61,509 bases of DNA, taken from assembly GCA_013416795.1 (NCBI GenBank), contig RQSC01000028.1:731797-793305 (forward strand), given 5' to 3'. This DNA is from Prasinococcaceae sp. CCMP 1430. Taxonomy: Eukaryota; Prasinodermophyta; Palmophyllophyceae; Prasinococcales; Prasinococcaceae. Shown here piece by piece: positions 51,871 to 61,509 of this stretch. Positions within the stretch are counted from its first letter, which is position 1; every line of letters begins with the position of its first letter. A program made the translations under genes and the position numbers. The notes beneath the pieces are model-generated. The model did not search any database. It was not told the origin of the DNA and saw nothing but the letters and a program-made list of their open reading frames with translations.

Positions 51871-54800
51871 TTACTGCGGCGCCGAGGTCCCGTTCCCTTT
51901 GGGCCGCATGGTGCCCTCCTCGCCCGTGGCGTCGCCCGCTGGCATGCCCTCGCGCTCGGCTGCATCGCCGTCAGCCTCGCCCGAGGGCGCGGCATCCGTG
52001 AGCTTGTTCTTCTGCGGGAGGCAGCAGCTCCAGCAAGTCCTGCACATCATGCCGCACAGCTTCCCCGACATGGAGAACACGATGCCCGACCACTCGCGCA
52101 TAATCTTGTAGAGGCGATAGACGACGTAGCACCCCAGGGCGGTGGAGCATGCCATGAGGAGCTTCTCCTGCCACGAGCCCTCCCAGTCGTACCCCAGGTT
52201 CTCCTGCATGACCACGCCGAAGAGGGAGACGAAGAGGTTGAGCTGAAAGGCCACCTCGAGTGTGTCGTCGTCGTCCTCGGCGTATGGCAGGAAGTACAGC
52301 TGGATGCATAGGCCGGCGATGGAAACGAAGAGCGCGTACATGGAGACGTACTCCGGCGCCGCGATCTCCACCAGGACGACGAACGACGTCTGCACCAGTC
52401 GGCGGCAAATCTCGTACACCTGCCAGTAGTAGTAGTCCTGCATTCGGCGGCAGCGACGGGGAGAGATTCCGAAGTGTCAGAAAGTGGGCACGCGCGAGCC
52501 CGCGGCCGCGGCTGCCGTGCTCCTACGCGCGTGCGCGCGGGAGGGCGGCATTGTTGAGGCAGATCCTAGTAGCGCGCACCCACTGGCGTCAACAACATGG
52601 GTGCGCAAGGCCGCGGTGGCGTACCTCCTGGTACTGCACCGTGAAAGGGTGCACGAACCTACTGAAGACGGCGTCTGAGTTGAGCTGCGTGACGGGCACC
52701 TCAATCTGGCTGCCGAAATTGCCCGTAATCGAATGAGTCAGGCAATGCACGCGGATGTACCCGTTCCCGTCTTCGACGACAGCCTGCGACAGCACGCGCC
52801 GCGTGGCGCGCTTGCGGCGGCGCTGGGCCTTCGCCTTGGCCTCGTCGTCCTCGAGCGCGTTGCGCACGTGGCGCATTAAGGTCTCCGCCGAGGACACCTT
52901 GCGGTTGAGCGAAGAGTGCGGATCCGGAGCCCAGTACTCGAACTTCTCGTCCTCCTCATCCGAGGACCCAGCGCTCGACTCGTCCTCGCTCTGCACACTT
53001 TCTTCGTCACTCTCGCCATTGTGCACGCCCGGCGCATCTGAGGTCGCCTTCGCTCGTTTTCCAAGGACCTCCAGCTCGCCCTCGTCGCCAGCATCGCCAT
53101 CAGTAGTCTCCGTGGTAGCCGTGTCCAGCGGGTGCGCCTCCATCGTCGGCGCCCCGCTGAAAGCATGGCTGACTCCATCGCCGCCGGCGAGCGGCACATC
53201 CGCGCCATCGCCCTCAGTGGCTTTGCGTCCATCGCCATCTCCTTCACTAGCCACCGCCGCGCCCACAGGCCGCTTCTGCAGCTCAGCGGTGTAGAATGGC
53301 TGCGCACCAGGGATGGGGACACCCCCGGCATCGCACGGCACGACCTTGCTCCTGTGGTGCAGGTAGCGCAGCGCTGCAAGGAGGAGTATCGGGTAGCCGA
53401 AGACATACACGACTATCACAACTCCCGAGAACGTGGCGTAGGGCACCCATTCGTCTCTGTAACACCGTACGCCGTGGTCCGACTGCAGCCAATACTCGTC
53501 GCCGTCCGTCTGCAGATTGTATTGCTTGCAGTTGAATGTCTCGAACATGGTGCTGGATATGGAGGGATGCAGCAAGTTCAGGAGGAAGATTGCGAAGACC
53601 AAAACAGTGGCCATAGTGGTGCGGATGCTCTCGATCTCATCCTTGGGCACCCCGCGCGCGGCGCCGTCGACGATCTGATTGAGCTTGCGGTATGTCACTA
53701 TGCAGGCCAGCGCGAACACGACGAAGGGAATGGATCCCTTGAACATGACGCTATCCCAGTAGCCCTGCGAGAAACCTTGGGCGAGGCAGCCCAGCTTCAT
53801 GACGGAGAACGGGTTGATGTCGAGCACGAGCAGCGGACCGTAGATGTGTTCGAGGAAGTTGGGAAAGCGCCCTGCCATCTGCTTCCACAGCTGGCCCAGC
53901 ACCTGGCAATTCTGGATGATGATCTGCCAAACAGCACCGACGTTCTCCATCGTGTCCTGCATGTCGTCGCGCAGGAACTCAAGGTTCTCGTGCAAGAAGG
54001 CAAGGCCACGGCCCGCCGCTTCGCGTACGCTCATGCCGGATTTCTGGAGCGAGCGGTACAACAGAGCGAATAGCATGAATATGAACAGCAGGATCACACC
54101 ACAAAGCCCGAAGAACCGCAAGTAGGTAATCGCATCGCTGTCGGGGCACTTCTCGCATTCGGTGCCGGCGTCGTTCTGGGTCCATCCATCCAAGCAGCGA
54201 TCGCACAGCACCACCGCGGGGTCGTAGCCCGTGGCGCAGAGGCGCGCATAGTCGACGTCGATATCCAGCCACGCATCAAAATCGCGGTCAGACTCGTTGG
54301 CCGTGGTGCAAGCGGGCTCGTCCGCGCACGCATAAATGCTGGCCATCAAACAGGTGCCATCGTCGCACTCGCTCGCCGAGGGCGGCAAGAAGAACCCCTG
54401 CGGCACGCTGAAGGGTGCCCCAGAGCCGCCGAAGCACGTGACAAGGTCGGCGTCGCACGGGACGCAGCCAGTGGCGTTACCTACCACGCTGTTGGGGAGG
54501 AACCCCTCCGGGCAGTGGACGTGCAGGCTGGCAGGGTAGCCAGCGATGAACTCGCTGCTACCGTCTGCACCCATGTTCTCCGCGGTTATATTCACCTCAA
54601 TGAGAGACGCCTGGTCGCTCTCCACCTCCATCGAGATGCGATGACTGGTGATTCCATTGTCGGTGTTTCTCTCGTACACGAAGCCCGTGATTGGCTCTCC
54701 CGACACGTCCTTCGCGCGAACCTTGAACAGGTCCTGAGCCGTTTGGCGCATGTTGCCGAATCGGTCGCGCGCGTCCACTTCGATTAAGTAATCCTTGTCG

Positions 54801-57800
54801 GCAATCACCTCGCCCGGTAGGCCGAGCACTTTGTCTGGAGCAGCACTCTCCGGATCCACGACGTGCCACACGCGTGTGTTGCTTGGCGATAGCGCGGCGG
54901 GCTGCACATGGAAGCACGCGCGCCTCTCTGTGGCCAACGCTTCGTCGCCTGCCCTCGACGGTGGTGAATATACAGTCCCCGCGTACTCTATGCTCTGGCC
55001 GCGCAAGGTCACGTCAACGCAGTACCAGGCCGCCTGCGAAGTGCCCGTAACGGTTGCCGCGTGCACGCCTCCACCAGCATGGGTCGCGGTAGTAGAGAGC
55101 TGCTTTGGGGGAGACGCCCCCGTATCCTCTGTGCCCTCCACCGGCGTTGCCACCACGAGGTACTCGTCTTCATTAGTCGGCCGCAGGTTGCCGTATTCGT
55201 CACGGCTGCGCACAGTCACATTGAGTGGCTCGCCGGCGATCACTGCGCCAGGCAGGCTGTCGAAGTCGAAGACGAAATTCGTTTCCTTGAGCGACGTGGT
55301 GTCTCCCGCCGACACGCTGAAGAGGACGCCATCTGTCATGCCAGCCACTGCGTTCTCCTCGGCAATCGAGCCAAGGAAGACGCGCATGTAGTATTCGCCG
55401 CTCAGCACGGGGCGCGCATTGATCAGGCATGTGCCCGTCCGTCGCACCAGCGGTTCGAAGGAGCTAATGATGGCTTGTCCAAGCACGTTCTCGGCTTTGT
55501 CGCGCACTTGAAAGACGCAGCCCACTCCTTTGGGCGCGTAGCCCATGCGGTTCTCGAACTCGTCGTAAAAGGTGACGGTGTAGTTGCGCGCCTCGCCGGC
55601 CGAGATCGACGTGGCCGTGGCGGGACACGCCACCGTGTCATTGCACCTGCTCGCCGCGCCCCCGTCGGTGGCAGCCAGCACGCTGTACGCGGGGCTGAGC
55701 TCAGGCTCTTCGAACTCGTCTTGTTCGAGATCTCCGACGGTCTCGATCTCGAAACCCAGGTCAGACGCGAGGTGAGCGGTGAAGTCTGCAGGAGTGAGCT
55801 CTGCAATTTTGGCCGCAGTTTCTAGAACGAGCTCCGTGTCGCTTCTGTCCGGCGAGGCAATGGTGTACTGCACCGTGTACGCGCTGGGCACCGCCTCGAG
55901 AAGCGCGCGACGTGCGCTTGTTGCCAAGTCCTCCCCGGTCGCCTCGTCCCCTTCAGAAGCGAGGCTGACGTCGTCGATCACAATCCACTCGACTGGCACG
56001 CCGAGGGAGGCGGCGATGGACTCGCGGAGTGCCTGCTTGACCTCATCGGAACTGGGATCAGCGTCACCGGGGGCAGAGAGCGTGAGCTCGCCGTACGTGG
56101 CAACGGGCTTGTTTTGCCAATTGAGGACAAAGGAAGTAGCATGTTCGCCGTTAACTTCCAACTGCACCTCATAGGCTCCCACTTGATCGCTCTCGACCTT
56201 CAGCTCGAACTTGCCCTGCGAAACGTCTGTGAGCTCCGCGCTGAAGGAGGTCTCCGACGCGTTGGTGCCTCGTGCTCTCACAGAGTACTCGTTGACAGCG
56301 GCCAGCGAGAGCTGGTTTCCGAACTCATCACGCAGCCGCACATGTAAGTCGACAGGGTTGCCCGGTGGCACCTCGGGTCCGCACGCTGCCTTGGATTCAC
56401 CGGAACACACTATGTCACCCTCACGTGCGCCGAGTCGCGTGACCTCGACATTTTCTGCATCGAGCGCGCCTGGTTGCACCACGACGGCCATCGCCTCGCC
56501 CGCCACCAGCTGGCCATCCAGGGTCGTGTTGAACTCGAGGCGAGCTGCGGCTTTCGTATTGATGGTGTAGCTTAGCGCAGAACTCTCATCCAGCTCGCAC
56601 TGCGTGCTCTCGAATGCTGGCTCGTCGCCGAGGGATCCTTCCATCGTGTACTCGACGCCGTGGGCGACGCCGCAATTGATTCCACTCACGCTCGCGTCGT
56701 TGCCGAAGCTATCACGCGGCACCACTGTCACGAGTAGCTCATCACCTGCCGATGCGATGGCACACGATTCCAGCGCCAGCGCCTGGGCACTTTGGGTACT
56801 GGAGCAGTCGCTGGCGTCCCCATCCCCCACCTTCACCTGCATACTCGACATAGAGGCATTCAGGGCCGCCGCTACGACCACCAAGTTGAATCGCGTGACT
56901 AGCACGCCTCCGAGCGTCGCCTGGATATCCAGTGTTGACGCTGTAGATACGTTGAGCATCCCAAGATAGGTGCCGTCACCCAGGTCTTCGAATTCGAGCG
57001 GTTCCCGGCCGGACACGCGCAATTCCATCGGCCCCGAGCTGCTGTCGCGCGCGTTGCCGTACTGGTCGCGCGCCACGACGGTAAAGGGTACCTGTTCGCC
57101 TGCGACAACAGCGTCACCGCACTTTTCAAGCAACTCGCAGGGCGTGCCGTCGCGCCTGACCTCCGATGTCTCGGCGTCGGCGGTGGCGGCGACCACGTCT
57201 ATCCGCACGGGACTCTTCTCGAGGGCGTCTTCTCCCAGTCGAACGTCGATCTCTTTCCCGCCGGCCACCTGCATCTCCGCCCCGGCGATTTTGATAGAGT
57301 AGATGCCTGGGCGTGTCGAAAGCGCCGCCGAGGTGCGGCCATCGAGCGTGTACGAAACCGCCCGCTGCGCAGGCGAGACCAACGGGTTGTCGAACTCGTC
57401 CAACAGATGCACCTCGAGGTCAACTCCCTCGCCGGCTGCGATGCTCTGGCATGGGCCTGTCATCGCGCGGGGGCAGGTAGACATTTCCCCCGCGAGAGCC
57501 ACATACGACGAAGTGGTGCTGGCCGCGGCGGGCACCACCTGGAATCCAAAGCTGCCGCCACCGACGGTGCCGTGGGAACCCACTATCCGGTCGTGCCAGA
57601 CATCCACGGCAACTACATCGTCAATTCCGTCACCACCGGGCACCTGCTCGACCGATGCCGAAAACGTGAAACTGCCTGTACTGGAGTTGAATGCGGCCGA
57701 AGCGACCCTGCCTTCGCCACCGACGCGATACAAGCACCTGTCGGTGGTGGAGGCCTCCGCTTCGTTCGAATAGGAGTCGCGCAAGCGGACATCGAAGTCC

Positions 57801-60800
57801 ACTGTCTCGCCAGCTTTGGCGGTCAGGCACGGCGAATTGACCTCGCACCTGATGGGTGATGGGGGGGTCCCCGTCGCAAGAGACGCCCATACTTGCGACG
57901 CGGAGACGTCCAGCGGCGCTGGCCCGACTTGTATCTTGAAACCCGAATTCTGCACGTCGGATCCGGAGAAAAGCACATCCATTGTCTGCACCTCGGCCTT
58001 GAACAGAGTCACCTTCGCCACGAAGGTGCCATCGCCCAGGTCCTCAAAGTAGCCACTCCTCTCGGAAGTCTCATAGCGGGCGCGGCCGCCTCCCGGCGGC
58101 GACTCCGTCAGATCGTTTCCGTACTTGTCACGCGCCACGAGGTCGACCTCGAAGGCTGTGCCGGCCACCGCGTTGGGTGCGCAGACCTGCGAGCGCTCGC
58201 AGTCCTCGCCTGAGCGCGACGCGAGCATTTGTGTAGCTGTGGCTGGCCCGGGGACAACGTTGAAGTAGATCGGGCTGGCGAGGAAGTGAACCGGGCTCTC
58301 CGTTTCCTCGAGAGCGCTCTGAAGAGTCACGCTGACCCAGTACTCGCCCGCCTCGTTGTTTTTGATGTCGGACAGCGAGAACGAATACTCGCCATCGCCG
58401 TCGTAGCGCGCGCTTTGCGCCACCGATCCATCGAACTCGTACGCGATATCCAAAGCGCTCTTGTCGTAGCGCGTATTATTGAACGCATCTCGCGTCTCAA
58501 TGGCGAAGGTAACGCGGTCTCCCGCCGTGGCGGTAGCGCAGACCGCGCCAGAGAGACACTCGGTGTACACGCCCGAGGAGTTGACGTGCCGTAAGGGAGA
58601 GAATTTGACGTCTGTGTCACCGGCCTCGAGCTCCAGGAACACATGCGTGGAGAGCGCCACGCCGTCCACGACGAAGTCCGTGCGGATGAAAGTCAATTCT
58701 TCACCGGCCTCGTTGAAGGCGAACGCGTCGGAGAACTGGTACCGTACCAGATAGTAGGACGCCTCGTCGTCGACCTCGCCAGTTGTCTGGTTGAGCGCCA
58801 TGTCCCCTGTCGCGTCGTCGCCCGCCTCGCGCTCGGTTGCGGACAGCGCCGACATCGATGCAGTCACAGTGGCGGAGCTCGTGATGGTGTTTCCGTACCG
58901 GTCGCGCGGCAGGACGATCCACACGGCGTCGTCACCAGCGTGGACATTCCCGCACGTGTCCCCCGCGCGACAGGCACCGCTATCATCGCTGGGCGGCTCG
59001 AGGACGCACGAGTCCGAGGGAGCCGTGCTGACTGGGTCGGCGGCACATCCGACGAAGAAAACGGCGCTCTCATCCGCGTCCGGCGCGCCGGGGTTGACCG
59101 TAACCAGAATGGGATTCACCGCGATCTCTTCGAAGGACACCTTCACCTCTACCTCCCAAGTGCCAGCGGTGGTCAGCTTCAGGTCGAAGGAGAAAGTCCC
59201 GTCGCCGAGGTCGGTCACGGTGGCGGTCCTTCGACCGGTATCCAAGCCGGCGGCCGCGGAGAGCTTCACACCCGCATCGTTCGACCCCAGGGGATTGCCT
59301 AGACTGTCATGCAGCGCAGCGACGAAGTACGCTCTCTCGCCCGCCTCGATGGCCGTTCCACATTCGGCGTCGCTCGAGCATTCGCTGCCGCGCGTGCCCG
59401 CGGCAGTGGAGGCATAGACCTTGGTGTTGACGGCGCTCGCGTCGCCCGCAACGAGGTCGATGATCACATCCAAGTCATAATTGCCCGTGCTATTCAGCCT
59501 GTCCGAGTACACTGTGAAGTACGCGAACGAGGCCACCCCGCCATTGTAGTCCACGAGATAGTCCTCATCAATAGTTTGCGTATGGAAGAGTCGCTCGTCG
59601 GTGTCGAAAGAAAGGCGCCAATCATCCCGCGCGTCATTGTCGTAGTCGGGGCGCAGAACTGCAGCTCTGGGTTCGCGCCAGTCGTTCCTCCCATATTCGC
59701 TGTAGAAGCGGTTGCCGTAGCTGTCGCGAGCGACCAGGGCCACGTCGAAGGATGAAGTTGTAGGCACCTGGGCGCACGCGCCGAGGTCGCTCGCGTTGCA
59801 TTTCACGATCGACTCATCGCCGCCTTTCCTTCGAACGAACACCGTGCTGGTGCTCAGGTCAAGCTCGCCCGGAATGAGCGTGGGGCCACCGATGCTGTTT
59901 GGATCCGTGAGGAAAGCGTCCGAGATGTTCGCGTCCGTCCGATCGCCGACATAGAGCTGCACGTGCACCATGGGGTCGTCGGATTCCTCCGACTGCGGAA
60001 ACTTGGTGACGTTGTACTGGAAGACGAACGTGGGCTCCGCCTCCCACCTGCCGCTATTTTCGGGCGGGGTGACAACCTCGACGTCCAACCGCGCGCCGTC
60101 CTCAGAGAACGCGCTGGACATGCCATCGAAGGGTTCGAACGGAGAGTCCTCCTTGTACCAGTCCACCAAGCGATAGTAGGCCACCTGCGTGGCGTGGGGC
60201 ACCACCGCGTTCCAATAGTCATCGCGACCGTAGACGTAGCCGAATATCCTGTCCCCCGCCAGAACATCCACACAGCCCACCCACGAGCAGCTCTCCAAAT
60301 CGCCAGGACCGTACGTCAGGTTCGCATAATCGCCTGCATGGATGTGCTGCAGGTAGAGCTCAACAGAAGTCAGCTCCGCGGCGACTACCACGATCTCTGT
60401 TGTGATGCCCACGACTCCATGCAGATCGGCTGTGAGGGACCACGTCCCCGAGGTTGTGAGAGTGACGGCACCCTCGGAGTAGCCCTTGCGGGTGTCCTTC
60501 ATCTCAATGAATTCTTCCTCATTGCCGTCCTGGTGCTCTGCCTTGAGGTGCACATAGGTCTCAAAGTACTCATCTTCGTAGCCCTCCATGGGCTTGATCA
60601 CATTTTCGTAGTCGTCGAGCATGTTGGTGCGGAAAACCTCTCCCGTCGCGCCGGCCGTCAACTCGCCCCCGCACGACGTGTGCCAAGCGCATTGTGTGAA
60701 GTTGTACTCGCCATTCTCGTCGGCCTCGTTCGAATAGCGAACGAGATCCGCGAAGCCGGCGTTGGGGGTGTACATCGGCAAGATGGTGATGTTGGTGCTC

Positions 60801-61315
60801 GCACCGAGGGCATCCTCGAAGAAAAAGCACTCGACGTTGAAGACGCCGGCCGTCCCCAGGGTCACGTCCACTCCGAACGTGTTACCGCCCTGGTACCGCA
60901 GGACATGCCTGTCGTCGAGCTCCGTGCCGTCTGCGTCCGTGAGCACGCAGTCGAAGGTGACGTCCGAGTCGGTGGAGTTGAAGCCTTCCGAGTCGTACGC
61001 ATCCACCTGCAGCGGCACGCGCTCGCCCGCCGTGTAGATCTCCGAGTGGCCCGCGTACCAGCCCGCGCGCGTGACGCAGTTCGTGGCGTCCGGCGAGGAC
61101 TGCACGAGCGCGTCGACGTACAGGTAGGTGTAGTAGTCGAATTCGCCGGTGTCCAATTTGAGCTCCACGTAGGCGTGCGTGTCCTCGGCGGCCACGCCAG
61201 CCGCGCTTAGCTGGAGCGTCACGATCGTCTGCTCGCCGGGCGACACGGTGCCCGAATCCTCCGAGAAGCTGTCGAAGTCGAAGAGGTCCCCAGTGTTCCC
61301 GACACTCTCCACCGA
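51871..61315 (-). CDS. Giant filamin-repeat multipass membrane protein (5' end outside window)
   Basis: Exon 61315-52625 and terminal exon 52437-51871 (intron GTACGC..AATGCAG with CTGACAC). More than 2,900 residues. The extracellular part carries about thirteen tandem Ig/filamin-like units marked by D-x-(Y/F)-GN motifs (RDRYGNTI, RDKYGNDL, RDSFGNDA, RDEYGNLR, DARDRFGN). A Cys-rich module follows (CVPCDADLVTC.., CDRCLDGWTQNDAGTECEKC), then about seven hydrophobic helices (FGLCGVILLFIFMLFALLYR.., KGSIPFVVFALACIV.., YVFGYPILLLAALRYL) and an acidic Ser/Asp cytosolic region, with two or three more helices in the last exon. Similar layouts occur in large protist surface proteins. A cell-surface adhesion or sensing role is inferred. 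The most likely exon start is after CCGCGCCGCAG (61316); further exons lie to the right. Confidence 0.8.
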
Positions 61316-61509
61316 CCTGCGGCGCGGGGGCGCCGGCGAGGCGGACGCGAGCGCGCATGTGCGCGCGCGCACGCGTGTAAGCACAGGACAGGGGGGGGGG
61401 GGGGGGGGGGGGGGGGGGGTCAGTGTGAGGGAGGCGTGTGTGTGCGCGTGTGTGCGCGTGTGTGTGCGTGTGTGGGTGGGTGCGTGCGTGGGGGGGGGGG
61501 GGGGGGGGG
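61316..61509. other. Window edge: intron plus two long G-runs
   Basis: CG-rich sequence leads into about 30 consecutive G (61391-61420) and a closing G-run (61491-61509) around GTGTGCG repeats. Long pure G-runs at a contig end are a common sequencing or assembly artefact. Confidence 0.7.

Noticed and set aside
1-61509. tRNA genes
   Set aside because: I looked for cloverleaf-like GTTCRA blocks and found none with a matching acceptor stem; a tRNAscan run would settle it.

Overview
The window is nuclear DNA from a very GC-rich, intron-rich microalga. The lineage cannot be proved from sequence alone. A haptophyte- or pelagophyte-like alga fits best: a selenocysteine glutathione peroxidase, a plastid-type IspD (MEP pathway), phosphoglycolate phosphatase, a siroheme/cobalamin-type SUMT, and CCCTAAA-type telomere-like repeats. 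Nearly every intron is rich in TG/CA microsatellite. Donors are mostly GTGCGY, and most introns hold a CTGAC branch-site-like pentamer. Most predicted ORFs in the window are shadows of real exons or of the TG/CA tracts.

Layout. 0.3-7.5 kb: cytochrome b5-domain protein (+), GPR155/LYCHOS-like PIN-GPCR protein (-), selenocysteine GPX with a visible SECIS (+), plant-type alpha/beta hydrolase (-). 8.4-16.3 kb: secreted glycerophosphodiester phosphodiesterase (-), an unrecognised acidic 671-aa protein (+), a GT25-like glycosyltransferase (-). 17.2-23.5 kb: phosphoglycolate phosphatase (+), IspD (-, 5' end lost at an N), a mitochondrial cob fragment, the 3' part of RNA polymerase I subunit RPA12 (+), uroporphyrinogen-III methyltransferase (+). 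24.1-31.5 kb: MCM8 (+), an indole-glycerol-phosphate-synthase-like barrel (-), interstitial telomeric repeats, mitochondrial rps12 plus LSU rRNA fragments, a class-I aminotransferase (+). 31.9-41.2 kb: U-box protein (+), another LSU rRNA fragment, a cyclophilin-SYF2 fusion (+), a TPR-DnaJ protein with FG-like repeats (-, 5' end lost at an N), the 3' part of homoserine O-acetyltransferase (+). 41.4-50.6 kb: the TrpF gene split into two halves around an AT-rich island and a 7.1-kb DDT/PHD/bromodomain/Tudor chromatin gene. 50.8-61.3 kb: a small conserved protein (+) and a giant filamin-repeat transmembrane protein (-) that runs off the right edge.

The genes are mostly housekeeping, with no shared operon-like pathway. 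Tryptophan metabolism is touched three times: TrpF, the IGPS-like barrel, and an aminotransferase of the aromatic/aminoadipate class. Two Ns (20979 and 40533) sit where divergent genes lose their 5' ends, so some junctions may be assembly joins rather than biology. The strongest leads are the cyclophilin-SYF2 fusion, the split TrpF with a 21/23-bp direct repeat at the break, the Sec-GPX with its SECIS, the TG-then-CA intron architecture, and a repeated TCAAAACGCA element between divergent genes.
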